A program made the translations under genes and the position numbers. Below the pieces are notes generated by a model. That model did not search any database and was not told the origin of the DNA. It saw nothing but the letters and a program-made list of their open reading frames with translations. Of a stretch of 49,883 nt of DNA, positions 7,211-14,522 are shown in pieces (within the stretch, counting starts at the first letter, position 1; each line of letters begins with the position of its first letter). The DNA is from a virus, in IMG/VR virus record IMGVR_UViG_3300030419_001475, positions 1 through 49,883 of that record. One strand, given 5' to 3'.

Positions 7211-7984
7211 ATGGAAGATTATATAGCTGAAGCAAATGCCAGCGAAGGCGTCGTAGATGACGTTGTAGCTGGGACTGAGGAAACTAATCCTTTTGTTGAG
7301 GATAATAGTGCATTTACTGAGGAAGGATACGAAGGTGTCCCTCAACCTGAGATGCAATCTGAGACTTCACAGGTAGACTGGGAATCTGAGAGTAAGAAGT
7401 GGCAATCATTATATGATAAGTCACAGACGAATTTGACGAGACTTGAAGATGCCCTTGGAACTGCAGTGGAGATGCAACAGAACGCTCAGGGAGCAACTGT
7501 TAATCAACAAAAAGAACAAGTGCCTCAGGTATCCGAGGAAGAATTTAATCCTTGGGATGCCTATTACAAGCCGGATTCACCGTCTTATCAAATGAGAGTT
7601 GCTCAAGAGCAACAGTCGGTGTCACGTGCTATTGAAGGTCATATGTCTCAGATGAATGAGAATATTGCCTTGAATAACACAATTAATGAGTTGAAGAACG
7701 TACATAAGATGCCCGATGATGATGTTAAAGAATTCTTACAATTTGTTACCCAACCAAAAGAAAATGTTGGTTTGGATAACCTTGTAAAACTTTGGCAGGA
7801 TGTCAACGGTAAAAAAGCATCTCAAGGCGTTTACGACTCACTTGAAGCGGTAAGAGCTTCCAAGAAAGCTCCACCAAGTCCTGGAGCGATACAAGGGCAA
7901 GACCCTCGTACTCGACCTAAGAATGACGAAGATTCAGCTTGGGATGGGATTATGGGAGCGAATGTTCATGGAAGATTACCGTAA
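7211..7984 (+). CDS. Probable capsid scaffolding protein
   Basis: A 257-aa, strongly acidic, Gln/Glu-rich and largely helical protein between portal and major capsid genes, the classic place for a scaffold. The N-terminal 70 residues are almost all acidic or small, the centre contains coiled-coil-like heptads (residues about 55-95 and 130-165), and the C-terminus is more basic (RTRPKNDEDS). The start has AAAGGAA 5 bases upstream. Identification rests on position and composition rather than on a conserved motif. Confidence 0.7.
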   Translation: MEDYIAEANASEGVVDDVVAGTEETNPFVEDNSAFTEEGYEGVPQPEMQSETSQVDWESESKKWQSLYDKSQTNLTRLEDALGTAVEMQQNAQGATVNQQKEQVPQVSEEEFNPWDAYYKPDSPSYQMRVAQEQQSVSRAIEGHMSQMNENIALNNTINELKNVHKMPDDDVKEFLQFVTQPKENVGLDNLVKLWQDVNGKKASQGVYDSLEAVRASKKAPPSPGAIQGQDPRTRPKNDEDSAWDGIMGANVHGRLP

Positions 7985-8009
7985 ATCTTAAACAACAAAG
8001 GAGTGTAAA

Positions 8010-9416
8010 ATGGCAATTACTCAAGGTGGAGTAAAAACTACAGATGTCGTCCAAGCTTCGTCAAATAGTCACGCAAGTGCTCATGGTACTACGCCTGACG
8101 TTAGACGGTTATATAACTTTGGAGACAGAGTAGCAGACCTCTCACCAGAAGAATCGCCCTTTTTCGTATACTTAAGCAAAGTAAGTAAAGTACCTACTGA
8201 TGACTCAGTATTTCGTTACTTGGAAGACCGTTCTAAAATCGACTGGACTAGTCGTGATTTTAGCCTAGATGGAAATGTAAATGGAGGTTCTGCTGTTTCA
8301 GCTGGAACAACATATACAATGACAGTTGATGACGCTGCTAGCTCACCCGCTTCTATCGATTGGTTAATAAAAGGAATGGTTTTTGCAGTAGAGACTGCTG
8401 ATGGTAGCGCTGCGAGCTCAGCTGATAAAGCAGCTGCTCAAGTTATTGTTAGAGTTGAATCTGCGCCAGTAGATAATGGAGCTGATACTACCTTTACAGG
8501 TAAAGTTATTAGTGTTTCCCATTCTGATGGTGGTACAGATTATAATAAACTGCAAGACAATAATAGATGTCAAGTTATTGGTACTTCTTTTGCTGAAGGT
8601 ACTGGCTCTCCTGATGTTTGGTCAAGTGAAATAGACGACAACTACGGCTACACGCAGATTTTCAAAACTGCAGCTGAAATGACAAATACAGCAATTGCTA
8701 CAAAATATAGGGGTTATCCTAATGAGTGGCAGCGTATTTGGGCGCTTAAGCTTCGTGAGCATAAGGTCGATATTGAACGTGCCATGCTTTTTTCACAAAA
8801 AGCTCGTCAGGGAAGTATTCAGTATACAGAAGGGCTTGTTGGACACATATTAGTTAATACTGACGCTACAGATTCAGGCGATTTAAGTTATTCATCAGGT
8901 AAAGCATATTTGCGTTCTCTCGCATCTAGCTCTTTAACCTATGACCAACTTTTATCAGACCTTGAAGTTGTGTTCGACCCAGCTAGGGGTGGAAGTGGGG
9001 ACAGACTTGTTCTTGCTAGTCTACCAGTAATTACTTTCTTTAATAAACTCGGTGACGGTGCATTTATGGATGCTTCTATGGGTGGAATTAGTAACGGAAT
9101 TAATCGTTATAATTTTGAATCCAGTCAGGGAGCATTTGGACACAAGGTAATGACTATCGAGACCGTTCATGGAACATTGCATCTTGTAAAAGAACCTCTG
9201 TTCCGTGGCATTTCAAGTGGATTCATGCTATTCGCTGATATGACTAAAGTGGCATATCGTCCTCTTGTCGGTAATGGACTTAATCGTGATACTTATATTA
9301 CGACTAATGTTCAGTCTGATGACGAAGACTTACGTAAAGACATGATTCTTACAGAAGCTGGTCTTGAAGTGACATTACCAGAGTCTCATATGATGTATAA
9401 CATCGAAGACTTGTAA
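8010..9416 (+). CDS. Major capsid protein
   Basis: 468 aa, with a strong ribosome-binding site (AAAGGAG) and position after the scaffold. The N-terminal segment RLYNFGDRVADLSPEESPF is followed by FRYLEDRSKIDW and later AEMTNTAIATKYRGYPNEWQ, LKLREHKVDIERAMLF and AYRPLVGNGLNRDTY, a pattern I know from major capsid proteins of environmental phages. An Ala/Gly/Ser-rich segment (about residues 85-165) is a likely surface insertion. Forms the HK97-like icosahedral shell. Confidence 0.8.
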   Translation: MAITQGGVKTTDVVQASSNSHASAHGTTPDVRRLYNFGDRVADLSPEESPFFVYLSKVSKVPTDDSVFRYLEDRSKIDWTSRDFSLDGNVNGGSAVSAGTTYTMTVDDAASSPASIDWLIKGMVFAVETADGSAASSADKAAAQVIVRVESAPVDNGADTTFTGKVISVSHSDGGTDYNKLQDNNRCQVIGTSFAEGTGSPDVWSSEIDDNYGYTQIFKTAAEMTNTAIATKYRGYPNEWQRIWALKLREHKVDIERAMLFSQKARQGSIQYTEGLVGHILVNTDATDSGDLSYSSGKAYLRSLASSSLTYDQLLSDLEVVFDPARGGSGDRLVLASLPVITFFNKLGDGAFMDASMGGISNGINRYNFESSQGAFGHKVMTIETVHGTLHLVKEPLFRGISSGFMLFADMTKVAYRPLVGNGLNRDTYITTNVQSDDEDLRKDMILTEAGLEVTLPESHMMYNIEDL

Positions 9417-9427
9417 GGAGTTTAATT

Positions 9428-9859
9428 ATGAGAGCTGATTATTTGAATGAAAATAGTGGTGTTAGTGATTTAGCTAATAAATATGAGGTTATTACAGTTG
9501 CTCGTACGCTGACCGCTGCGGATTCAGGAAAGGTATTTGGTATCGACCAAGATAGTGGTGCATACGAAATTACTTTACCTTTAGCAGCTACAGCTGGAGC
9601 GGGTTGGAACGTAACATTTATTAATGTAGATGTTGGTTCTAATGCTGTAACCATCGCTAATAATACGGATGAAGATACTATCGTAGGATACACCTCTGGT
9701 GGTGATGGTGGAGCAGGTTCCTCAGCTGAGTCAGCTGTTGATGAAATCGTATTTATTAGTGGTTCTCAATTAGGCGACAAGGTTGACTTGTTTTGCGATG
9801 GTGTATATTTTTACGCCAATGCAACAGCTCATGACGTTGCTCATATCACTATAAGCTAA
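9428..9859 (+). CDS. Probable capsid decoration or head-fibre-like protein, 143 aa
   Basis: Beta-rich sequence with VARTLTAADSGKVFGID, YEITLPLAATAGAGWNVTFINV and NAVTIANNTDED, a pattern seen in small trimeric beta-structured virion proteins. It starts 11 bases after the major capsid gene with AAGGAG upstream and is followed by a double hairpin, so it is probably made in large amounts together with the capsid. Decoration is inferred from position; a fibre head is the alternative. Confidence 0.55.
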   Translation: MRADYLNENSGVSDLANKYEVITVARTLTAADSGKVFGIDQDSGAYEITLPLAATAGAGWNVTFINVDVGSNAVTIANNTDEDTIVGYTSGGDGGAGSSAESAVDEIVFISGSQLGDKVDLFCDGVYFYANATAHDVAHITIS

Positions 9860-9872
9860 CCTGTAAAGGTTG

Positions 9873-9918
9873 ACAGTTTTGTAGAACTGTGGGGTAGGTC
9901 GTATAAAGGGCTTACCCC
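9873..9918 (+). terminator. Tandem hairpins after the capsid genes
   Basis: ACAGTT/AACTGT (9873-9878 with 9885-9890) is immediately followed by GGGGTA/TACCCC (9891-9896 with 9913-9918). There is no clear U-tract after the second stem, so complete intrinsic termination is doubtful. An RNA 3'-end stabiliser or partial terminator that sets high capsid mRNA levels is plausible. Confidence 0.45.
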
Positions 9919-9951
9919 AAATCTACTAAGAATTTTAAAATTGGAGAAATT

Positions 9952-10155
9952 ATGGCTGTTTATGCAAATGTTAAATGTAAAGTATTTATTCATCCAGCTA
10001 ATCCTGGTATAGAAACTGGGGATGTTGGAACTATGGCGAGAGATATTAAAGATTATATTGATACTTTAGATTCTACAAATAATAAAGTTTTATCTATTAC
10101 CCATACGCAATTACGTGGTGATAGAGTTATGACTCTCGTTGTTGGTGGAGCTTAA
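9952..10155 (+). CDS. Hypothetical virion-region protein, 67 aa
   Basis: Unrecognised. Composition is beta-strand/helix mixed (VKCKVFIHPANPG..., DIKDYIDTLDSTNNKVLSI, RVMTLVVGGA). TTGGAG lies 6 bases before the start. Its stop overlaps the start of the next gene by one base (TAATG). It lies between the capsid genes and the connector genes, so a head-completion role is possible but not shown. Confidence 0.6.
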   Translation: MAVYANVKCKVFIHPANPGIETGDVGTMARDIKDYIDTLDSTNNKVLSITHTQLRGDRVMTLVVGGA

Positions 10156-10388
10156 TGTCTGAATGTCAACATTGTGACCATCCCAACGATGGGGGTTGGT
10201 TCTATTGTAGAAGTTGTGGAGAGAGAGCTCATCCACCAAGATTTACTACAAACTCTTGGATGAGAGGAGAACTTTCTAGTAGGACAGATGTTGAGGTAAG
10301 TTCAATGTCATTAGAGGAAAGTACAAATAAAATGGCTGGGGATTCAATGAATCAAAGATTAAACAAATTAGGAGTTAGGCCATTATGA
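10155..10388 (+). CDS. Zinc-ribbon protein, 77 aa
   Basis: Cysteines at 4, 7, 18 and 21 (CQHC...CRSC) form a typical zinc ribbon in the first 25 residues; the remainder is polar and Ser/Met-rich. Start overlaps the previous stop by one base, and its own stop overlaps the next ATG (ATGA). Function unknown. Confidence 0.65.
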   Translation: MSECQHCDHPNDGGWFYCRSCGERAHPPRFTTNSWMRGELSSRTDVEVSSMSLEESTNKMAGDSMNQRLNKLGVRPL

Positions 10389-10546
10389 GATGGGGTAAAG
10401 GTTTAAGTACATTTAAAAAGTGTACAATGACGGAAGGAAAACATAATAACGAAATGGAGGCTAATAATGCCCTACGGAAAAGGTACATACGGAAAGAAAC
10501 GTGGAAGACCACCGAAGAAAAAGAAAAAATCCAAAAACAAAAATAA
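10385..10546 (+). CDS. Possible 53-aa basic protein
   Basis: ATG overlaps the preceding TGA in the ATGA arrangement, and the frame (MRWGKGLSTFKKCTM...) is open for 53 codons. It has high Lys/Glu/Thr content. However its second half shares DNA, in another frame, with the better-supported mini-protein at 10467-10562, so one of the two may be a shadow. No independent ribosome-binding site is visible. Confidence 0.4.
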   Translation: MRWGKGLSTFKKCTMTEGKHNNEMEANNALRKRYIRKETWKTTEEKEKIQKQK

Positions 10547-10562
10547 GAAGAAGAAGAAGTAA
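10467..10562 (+). CDS. Lys-rich mini-protein, MPYGKGTYG family, 31 aa
   Basis: Starts MPYGKGTYGKKRGRPP and ends in an almost pure lysine tail. GRPP is an AT-hook-like core, consistent with minor-groove DNA binding. ATGGAGG sits 9 bases before the ATG. I associate this mini-protein with virion blocks of environmental phages; a role in DNA condensation or packaging is an inference. Below the length that most gene finders report. Confidence 0.65.
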   Translation: MPYGKGTYGKKRGRPPKKKKKSKNKNKKKKK

Positions 10563-10565
10563 TAT

Positions 10566-11918
10566 ATGCAATCATTTGAAGCACAGGTAGAAGCGTTAAC
10601 TAGTCTTTCAATAGATGGAAGTAGTGCTCCAACTCAAACAGAATTAAGTGATTTCTTATCTGATGGAGCTATGGAAGTTATTAACGCTATGCCTCAGAGA
10701 TTGAAATATCTTTGCGCAACTGAAGATACATTTAATAGTGCTGCCGTTGGTAGTGAGGCTAAAGTATTAAAATCAGGTCAAGTTCTTTCTGTGCAAAGAA
10801 CAGATGGAACTGTTCTCTACCCTTGTAGAGAAATACCTGCTAATTTAGCTGGTAGGGCTGCAGATAGTACATTTGCTACTGGTCATATGGAATCCGCTAC
10901 TCAGACCGACCCTGTATATTATATTTATAATGGAAAAATAAATTCACTTCCAGCTACTTTAGCTAATGGAGGCTCTGCTTCTAATAAATATTTAGAAATA
11001 AATAGACCTGCTGTTGCTTATACTCATGATTCTATGGATGATTCAGTTGCGTCATTTCCATTACAATACGAATATTTAGTTCCTTTATATGCAGCGATTA
11101 AATCATTACAAAATGCTATGGCTGCAAAAGCTGGAAATACAGATGTAAATAGTGCATTAAGTGCAATTACTTCTAAATTAACTGCAACAGCTACAAATAT
11201 TAGTAATGCAGCGACTGAGATTGGACTGGCTAAGGCAGAAGCTGCTGAAATAGCTGCATTTACTGATACCGCTTCTGGTTCAAGTAATATAAATACTGCT
11301 GTAGACGCTATTAATTCAGCGGTTGATAAATTTTCTGGAGCAGGAACAAGTGCTGACCCAGCTTTACTTGGACATGAAACTGTATATACAACTGGAGAAG
11401 GTTTAAAAAAGGTTAATGAGGCTTTAGATAGAGCAATTAGTTATATAAATGGTGATTTTCCTCACCAAGATTATGACCTAGCTCAAAACTTTGCTGATAT
11501 AGATGCAGAAATTACTAATGAAGATACTGAATTATCGTCAGCTAGAGTTCAACAAGCTCAAACAACAATGGCAGCTGTACAATCAAGTGTTAATATAGCT
11601 CAAGCTCATATTGCAGATTGGAATGCCGCTATTAGCGCTTTACAAGGTGAAATATCTGGATTTGCTTCTGAGGTTTCATCAAGAAGTTCAGTAGTAGGAG
11701 CAAAAGTACAATCTGTACAATCTTATATTAATACAGCAAATGCATATTTATCTGAAGCTCAAAATAATATTGGATTGGCTAATGCAAATGCAAGTGAAGT
11801 TCAGGCTAGATTATCTGTATTAACAACTGAATATACTTGGATGGAAAAACAACAAGCAAAATTACAAGCTGATTATGATAGAGGTATTCAACTTATGAGG
11901 GGAGGCCCTTCACAATAA
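10566..11918 (+). CDS. Virion structural protein with long helical C-terminus, 450 aa
   Basis: The N-terminus (FEAQVEALTSLSIDGSSAPTQTELSDFLSDGAMEVINAMPQ) resembles head-tail-connector-region proteins of environmental podovirus-like phages. From about residue 175 to the end the sequence is Ala/Ser/Gln-rich and helical with coiled-coil character, ending LQADYDRGIQLMRGG. Likely a neck or connector component; whether it is in mature particles is not shown. One-base overlap with the next gene. Confidence 0.6.
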   Translation: MQSFEAQVEALTSLSIDGSSAPTQTELSDFLSDGAMEVINAMPQRLKYLCATEDTFNSAAVGSEAKVLKSGQVLSVQRTDGTVLYPCREIPANLAGRAADSTFATGHMESATQTDPVYYIYNGKINSLPATLANGGSASNKYLEINRPAVAYTHDSMDDSVASFPLQYEYLVPLYAAIKSLQNAMAAKAGNTDVNSALSAITSKLTATATNISNAATEIGLAKAEAAEIAAFTDTASGSSNINTAVDAINSAVDKFSGAGTSADPALLGHETVYTTGEGLKKVNEALDRAISYINGDFPHQDYDLAQNFADIDAEITNEDTELSSARVQQAQTTMAAVQSSVNIAQAHIADWNAAISALQGEISGFASEVSSRSSVVGAKVQSVQSYINTANAYLSEAQNNIGLANANASEVQARLSVLTTEYTWMEKQQAKLQADYDRGIQLMRGGPSQ

Positions 11919-12139
11919 TGGCTGGTATTTGGGATAAGGTGACTACAATTACTACACCATCATGGACTAGTGTAAGTGAGATTACTACTCCATCTTGGTC
12001 TAGTGTAACAATTTTAAACTCCATTACTTATGAAGAAAGTTCTGGAGTAACTCCATCGATTGATTTAGTTAATGCATGGAACTTAATTAGTGATAAATGG
12101 GAACATTTCAATTATGATTATGAGGATTTAATTATATAA
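11918..12139 (+). CDS. Small protein with ITTPSW repeats, 73 aa
   Basis: Contains two copies of a short repeat, TTITTPSWTSVS and SEITTPSWSSVT (about residues 9-30), then a Trp-rich acidic C-terminus. Unrecognised. Start and stop overlap both neighbours by one base, so it is translated as part of the connector operon. The Trp/Asp-rich tail style is echoed in the 39-aa protein at 14378. Confidence 0.55.
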   Translation: MAGIWDKVTTITTPSWTSVSEITTPSWSSVTILNSITYEESSGVTPSIDLVNAWNLISDKWEHFNYDYEDLII

Positions 12140-12447
12140 TGGCTGTACATACTATAACTGCAAAACAAGTTTTATCAAGAGTTCGTCAGGTATTTCCTGA
12201 AGCTGGTGAAACTTATGTATTAAATATTATTAATGATGCTTTAGTAGAAGCTGGTATGTATCATACCAAAGTAGAATATGCTAAAACTGATTTAGTAGAA
12301 GACCAAATGTGGTATACTGTTAATGATGATAGCTCTGGTCAAAAGATTAATAAAGTATTTAGAGTATCTGTAAAAGACTCTGCAGGAGAATACATACGTG
12401 TTCCAAGATTGTTGGACGCTGAAACACTTAAAATGGATTTAGTATAA
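12139..12447 (+). CDS. Probable connector/adaptor protein, 102 aa
   Basis: TAKQVLSRVRQVFPEAGETYVLNIINDALVEAGMY forms a helical N-terminal half; the C-terminal half is beta-like and ends with RVPRLLDAETLKMDL. I have a sense of recurrent homologues next to portal/capsid genes in environmental phages, where a head-completion or adaptor role is assumed. One-base overlaps on both sides. Confidence 0.55.
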   Translation: MAVHTITAKQVLSRVRQVFPEAGETYVLNIINDALVEAGMYHTKVEYAKTDLVEDQMWYTVNDDSSGQKINKVFRVSVKDSAGEYIRVPRLLDAETLKMDLV

Positions 12448-13262
12448 TGGCATTAGCAGCAGAAGTAACAACAGTAACATGTGTAGCTAAATCGGCTATA
12501 GACGCAAGCGAGTATTTTTTATTATATGGTATGGGTACTGATTTTGAAGAAAATGCGTATCATGTTTGGTTTGATAAGGGTGGAAGTGATTCTGAACCAT
12601 CAGGATTATCATCTACTGGAATAGAATGTGATATTAGTTCCGCTACCACAGCTTCAGATGTTGGAGCGGTTGTTGCTACTCAAGTAGCAGCTAATGCTGA
12701 TTTTTCAGCTTCTAATGACTCTGGAACAGTTACGATAACAAATGCGGTTCGTGGTTCTGTAACAGATGCTGCTGATGGAAATATTGGTGGTAGTTTTGCT
12801 GTGACTACTTCAACGGCAGGAACAGGAACTAAAAATAGTAATCATAAGTATCCTGAAGATGATATTATGTGGTTTATGCAAGGAGATAATCTTGCAATAA
12901 CAACAACTAAAGGTACGGATTCAACAAGTGTTCACTCAAAACTTGGACATTTAAAAGCTATTGACGAATCAGTAATAGAAGGATTACTTCTTCATTATTA
13001 CGCTGAACCAACGGCTGTTGATGATATTACAGACTCATTAGATATAGATAATTCACTACATTTATTTGTAGTAGATTATGTTAAATCAAGATTATTTATG
13101 GATAAGGCAGCTCAGTCAACTGAGGCGGCTGTCGTATCCTCAAGTTTAAATTTAGCAAATGCTCATGAACGTAAGTGGAAAGATGCATTAGTTAAATTTG
13201 GTACACGTAAACGAGAGAAGGTTGGAGGTTCAAGAATACTTCGACCTTTTGATTTTAGATAA
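12447..13262 (+). CDS. Probable head-tail adaptor or tail protein, 271 aa
   Basis: The N-terminal ~140 residues are Thr/Ser/Gly-rich and beta-like; residues about 165-270 are helical (AIDESVIEGLLLHYY, FVVDYVKSRLFMDKA, ANAHERKWKDALVKFG) and end in RILRPFDFR. A basic ending with an RPxDxR pattern is common in connector-region proteins. It closes the overlapping connector gene set before a 39-base gap. Exact role not determined. Confidence 0.5.
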   Translation: MALAAEVTTVTCVAKSAIDASEYFLLYGMGTDFEENAYHVWFDKGGSDSEPSGLSSTGIECDISSATTASDVGAVVATQVAANADFSASNDSGTVTITNAVRGSVTDAADGNIGGSFAVTTSTAGTGTKNSNHKYPEDDIMWFMQGDNLAITTTKGTDSTSVHSKLGHLKAIDESVIEGLLLHYYAEPTAVDDITDSLDIDNSLHLFVVDYVKSRLFMDKAAQSTEAAVVSSSLNLANAHERKWKDALVKFGTRKREKVGGSRILRPFDFR

Positions 13263-13301
13263 TTGTCTTAGTGACGGTGGTGGAGGGTAAAGGAAAAAAA
13301 T

Positions 13302-14378
13302 ATGGCTTTTCCGAAATTTCAAACTAAAGAAGTTTTAAACAAGGTTTTAAACTCTGGCGAGGATGCGTTAAACGTAGACCTCTCTGATTCCGTAACCGTA
13401 ACTGTTGACAGTGAATTTCCTGCAGCAGCTGCGTTACAGGATGATTCAGCAAATCCAACTACAACATCAGTTGGTTCTCACTTATTAGGATATGATAGTG
13501 GTAATACTAATTGGAATAGAGTAGAGGTAGATGATGCGGGTCATTTACAAATAGATGTTTTATCAATTACCGCAGGTGATAATAATATAGGTAACGTAGA
13601 TATTGCGTCTATAGCTGCTGGCGACAACAATATTGGTAATGTTGACATAGCAAGCGCTTTACCTGCTGGTTCTAATACAATAGGAGTTGTTGACCTTGGT
13701 TCTACTGATAACGCAGTATTAGATGCTATTGCAGCTTCTCTCTCAGTATTAGATGATTGGGATGATAGTGATTATGCTAACGTAAATCTTAATATTGCAG
13801 GTTCAGATATAGCGGCTAACGCTGGAACTATGAGTGCAACCACACCTAGAGTTACAATAGCTACCGATGATACACATTTTGGAGCTGTCGGAGCTGCTGC
13901 GGATGTAGATGGTGTTGTACATGGACAATTAAGATATATAGGAGCTGGTCTTGATACATTAGAAACTACATTATCAAATATTGAAACGGCTGTTCAAATA
14001 ATTGATGACTGGGATGATTCAAATTATGCGAATGTAAATATGAATTTAGCTGGTAGCGATGCTCAGGCTGGCGAGGGTACGATTTCAGCTTCAACTCAAA
14101 GAGTAACTATCGCTACAGATGATGACGCTGTTACTCATCTTGGTAATTTATTTTATGATACAGCACTTGCTGTAACTCCTTCTGATGGGTCAGATTTAAG
14201 TGGTGAACCATATTATGCTGTTTGGGTAGGAACTGGTGGAAACTTAAAGGTTGTCATGGCTGATGGTGGCAGTGCTGTTACTTTAAACAACTGTGCTTCT
14301 GGACAACTTATACCTATAATGGTAGAAAGAATTTATTCAACAGGAACAACAGCTTCAGATATTATAGTGTTTAAATAA
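13302..14378 (+). CDS. Repeat-containing fibre/spike-like protein, 358 aa
   Basis: Good ribosome-binding site (GGAGGGTAAAGG upstream). Internal repeats are obvious: AGDNNIGNVDIAS occurs twice (about residues 91-120), and a larger module, DDWDDS(D/N)YANVN(L/M)N(I/L)AGSD...RVTIATDD, occurs twice (about 147-190 and 233-275). The C-terminus (EPYYAVWVGTGGNLKVVM...) is beta-rich. Such repeats are typical of trimeric surface structures, so a fibre, spike or baseplate-like decoration is likely. Confidence 0.6.
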   Translation: MAFPKFQTKEVLNKVLNSGEDALNVDLSDSVTVTVDSEFPAAAALQDDSANPTTTSVGSHLLGYDSGNTNWNRVEVDDAGHLQIDVLSITAGDNNIGNVDIASIAAGDNNIGNVDIASALPAGSNTIGVVDLGSTDNAVLDAIAASLSVLDDWDDSDYANVNLNIAGSDIAANAGTMSATTPRVTIATDDTHFGAVGAAADVDGVVHGQLRYIGAGLDTLETTLSNIETAVQIIDDWDDSNYANVNMNLAGSDAQAGEGTISASTQRVTIATDDDAVTHLGNLFYDTALAVTPSDGSDLSGEPYYAVWVGTGGNLKVVMADGGSAVTLNNCASGQLIPIMVERIYSTGTTASDIIVFK

Positions 14379-14497
14379 TGATTACATGGTTTAGAACAAG
14401 TGCAAATTTTTTAAGACAAATATATGATGTTATTTGGAACATATCTCAACTTGATTGGGATGAAAGTAATGTAAAATGGGAAGAGCATACAGGATGA
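14378..14497 (+). CDS. Small Trp-rich protein, 39 aa
   Basis: ATG overlaps the previous TAA by one base; the frame encodes MITWFRTSANFLRQIYD... with an ending LDWDESNVKWEEHTG. Five tryptophans in 39 residues. Unrecognised. The acidic Trp-rich ending resembles the end of the 73-aa protein at 11918. Confidence 0.5.
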   Translation: MITWFRTSANFLRQIYDVIWNISQLDWDESNVKWEEHTG

Positions 14498-14522
14498 AAA
14501 ATTTTAATATGAGGAAAATATA

